Source: Desulfoprunum sp. | GTDB lineage: Bacteria; Desulfobacterota; Desulfobulbia; Desulfobulbales; Desulfocapsaceae | Reading direction: 5' to 3' | Length of the DNA: 7,217 nucleotides | NCBI GenBank assembly: GCA_030696435.1 | Contig: JAUYSF010000488.1 | Coordinates: 1-7,217 of the forward strand | In this document: piece by piece, positions 6,444 to 7,217 of the stretch | How the letters are laid out: the number at the start of each line of letters is the position of its first letter | Numbering within the stretch: the stretch's first letter is position 1 | The notes under the pieces: model-generated | The model's input: the letters and a program-made list of their open reading frames with translations, nothing else | Told to the model about the DNA's origin: nothing | Database searches by the model: none | Translations under genes and position numbers: made by a program

Positions 6444-6473
6444 TTGACAGATATGAGAAAACTACAGTTTAAT
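6444..6473 (+). promoter_or_regulatory. Possible sigma-70-type promoter of the ferredoxin gene
   Basis: A perfect -35 hexamer TTGACA (6444-6449) is followed after 18 bases by TTTAAT (6468-6473). A start about 7 bases further on, near 6480, would fall inside the AGGAG ribosome-binding site (6478-6482), which argues against this exact -10. The 108-base gap after the HPP gene suggests a separate transcription unit, but no terminator was seen in it. Confidence 0.35.
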
Positions 6474-6489
6474 CCAAAGGAGAATTACC

Positions 6490-6687
6490 ATGTCCAATAA
6501 AGTGACCATTGATACAGATGAGTGCATAGGCTGTCAGACCTGTGTTGAACTCTGCCCTGACGTCTTCAGCTTTGATACCGACACTGAAAAGGCCGAGGTT
6601 CGCAGCGAGGCGACAGGAAACGAAGAATGCATAGAGGATGCGGCAGATGCATGCCCTGCCAGCTGCATCATAGTGGAAAAAGAGTAA
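6490..6687 (+). CDS. Small single-cluster ferredoxin, Desulfovibrio gigas type
   Basis: This 65-residue, strongly acidic cytoplasmic electron carrier has a cluster loop CIGCQTCVELCP (C12, C15, C18, C22) and a distant ligand C55-P56. The cysteine spacing maps onto D. gigas ferredoxin. C12, C15, C18 and C55 would bind a [4Fe-4S] or [3Fe-4S] cluster, and C22 with C47 would be the disulfide pair that replaces the second cluster. One extra cysteine, C59, lies near the C-terminus. AGGAG (6478-6482) sits 7 bases before the ATG, a strong site suggesting high expression. Its redox partner is not shown by the sequence. The neighbouring molybdoenzyme is periplasmic and has its own iron-sulfur subunit, so a direct link is unlikely. 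Confidence 0.92.
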   Translation: MSNKVTIDTDECIGCQTCVELCPDVFSFDTDTEKAEVRSEATGNEECIEDAADACPASCIIVEKE

Positions 6688-6725
6688 TTCCAATTCCAAA
6701 TCAAGTGTTAACTTTGTCGGCTACA

Positions 6726-7217
6726 CTATGTGGCTCCCCATCTTGATTTCGATATGGACCATGAACCGATCAGAAAAGTGGCGAAGACCAGGCAGGCGAT
6801 AGACGTTCCGCTCTTTGCCCAGGCAAAGGCCTTGAAGTCGGCCTGACTGTGGTCCAGCCAGCCGAGATGGATACCGGCGGCCACGACGATCAGGGCCATC
6901 ATGAAGACACTCACCGATTCGGACATCAGCGGCCGCAGGAAATGCACCGCCATGCCGACCAGGACCCAGCCCATGAGTTTTCTCACCCAGAGCATCCAAC
7001 CGCCCGAACGGGGGAGTTTTTTCAGTTGTCCCGAGAACATGGCCAGGAAAAAGAGGGGCAGCCCCAGACCGAGACTCAAGGTAAAAAAGATCACGAACCC
7101 GAGCCAGGGGCTTCCCATGCTCGCAACCCAGGTGAGGAGCCCCAGTACGAAAGGACCGATGCAGGGGGCCGCGACCACTCCGAGGGTCAGGCCCATGAAG
7201 AGGCTTCCGAAGTATCC
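6726..7217 (-). CDS. DsbD/CcdA-type transmembrane thiol-disulfide reductant carrier, partial (C-terminal 163 residues)
   Basis: The frame is open from the right edge to TAG at 6728-6726, so the N-terminal part lies outside the window. Methionine 7196 is internal: the residues before it (GYFGSLF) continue the same helix. The visible part begins with MGLTLGVVAAPCIGPF, the second conserved Cys-Pro helix (TM4-like) of DsbD membrane domains, whose cysteine shuttles electrons across the membrane. Four more hydrophobic segments follow, consistent with TM5-TM8. The protein ends with a short polar tail (SKSRWGAT) and has no C-terminal thioredoxin-like domain. The missing N-terminal part should hold the partner cysteine helix. 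Known roles of the family are reduction of periplasmic disulfides and support of cytochrome c maturation. It converges on the ferredoxin gene, leaving 38 bases between the stops. Confidence 0.85.
   Translation of the reverse strand, partial: GYFGSLFMGLTLGVVAAPCIGPFVLGLLTWVASMGSPWLGFVIFFTLSLGLGLPLFFLAMFSGQLKKLPRSGGWMLWVRKLMGWVLVGMAVHFLRPLMSESVSVFMMALIVVAAGIHLGWLDHSQADFKAFAWAKSGTSIACLVFATFLIGSWSISKSRWGAT

Noticed and set aside
6698..6749. Inverted repeat AAATCAAG / CTTGATTT between the ferredoxin and the DsbD-type gene, as a bidirectional terminator
   Set aside because: The 8-base arms are 36 bases apart, AT-rich, without a run of T, and one arm is inside the DsbD-type coding sequence; not convincing.

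Overview
The window reads as chromosomal DNA from an anaerobic, respiring, moderately GC-rich bacterium. A sulfate- or sulfur-metabolising deltaproteobacterium (Desulfobacterota) fits best. The reasons are a Desulfovibrio gigas-type single-cluster ferredoxin with its six characteristic cysteines, an exported molybdenum oxidoreductase with an NrfD-type membrane anchor, and a DsbD/CcdA-type protein. This taxonomic placement is inference, not a sequence match.

Positions 1-4788, minus strand: a tightly packed four-gene operon, read from 4788 towards 1. It holds (i) a Tat-exported molybdopterin (Mo-bisMGD) catalytic subunit, (ii) a four-cluster 4Fe-4S electron-transfer subunit, (iii) an NrfD/PsrC-type quinone-interacting membrane subunit, and (iv) the start of a TorD/DmsD/NarJ-type maturation chaperone, cut by the left edge. 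Genes overlap or lie within a few bases of each other, each with a strong Shine-Dalgarno. The catalytic subunit resembles the Asp-ligated, type II DMSO-reductase group (nitrate, selenate and (per)chlorate reductases, dimethylsulfide and ethylbenzene dehydrogenases). It is paired with an NrfD anchor rather than the b-type cytochrome subunit of those enzymes. The assembly should be a periplasm-facing respiratory complex exchanging electrons with the quinone pool; its substrate cannot be read from the sequence.

Positions 4789-5226: a divergent intergenic region of 438 bases. Its left part carries two inverted tracts of an ATCGNN hexamer repeat around a hairpin. Its right part carries a near-consensus FNR/DNR-type palindrome (TTGAC-N4-GTCAA) placed at -41.5 relative to a plausible start of transcription to the right.

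Positions 5227-6381, plus strand: a two-gene unit, a tandem-CBS-domain regulator and a four-helix HPP-family membrane protein. HPP proteins have been linked to nitrite transport in plants and cyanobacteria, so this is plausibly an anaerobically induced, nucleotide-gated membrane transport pair.

Positions 6490-6687, plus strand: the small ferredoxin, with its own strong ribosome-binding site. Positions 6726-7217, minus strand and convergent: the C-terminal half of a DsbD/CcdA-type membrane thiol-disulfide reductant carrier, cut by the right edge and ending without a thioredoxin domain.

No RNA genes, CRISPR arrays, transposases or convincing intrinsic terminators were seen.
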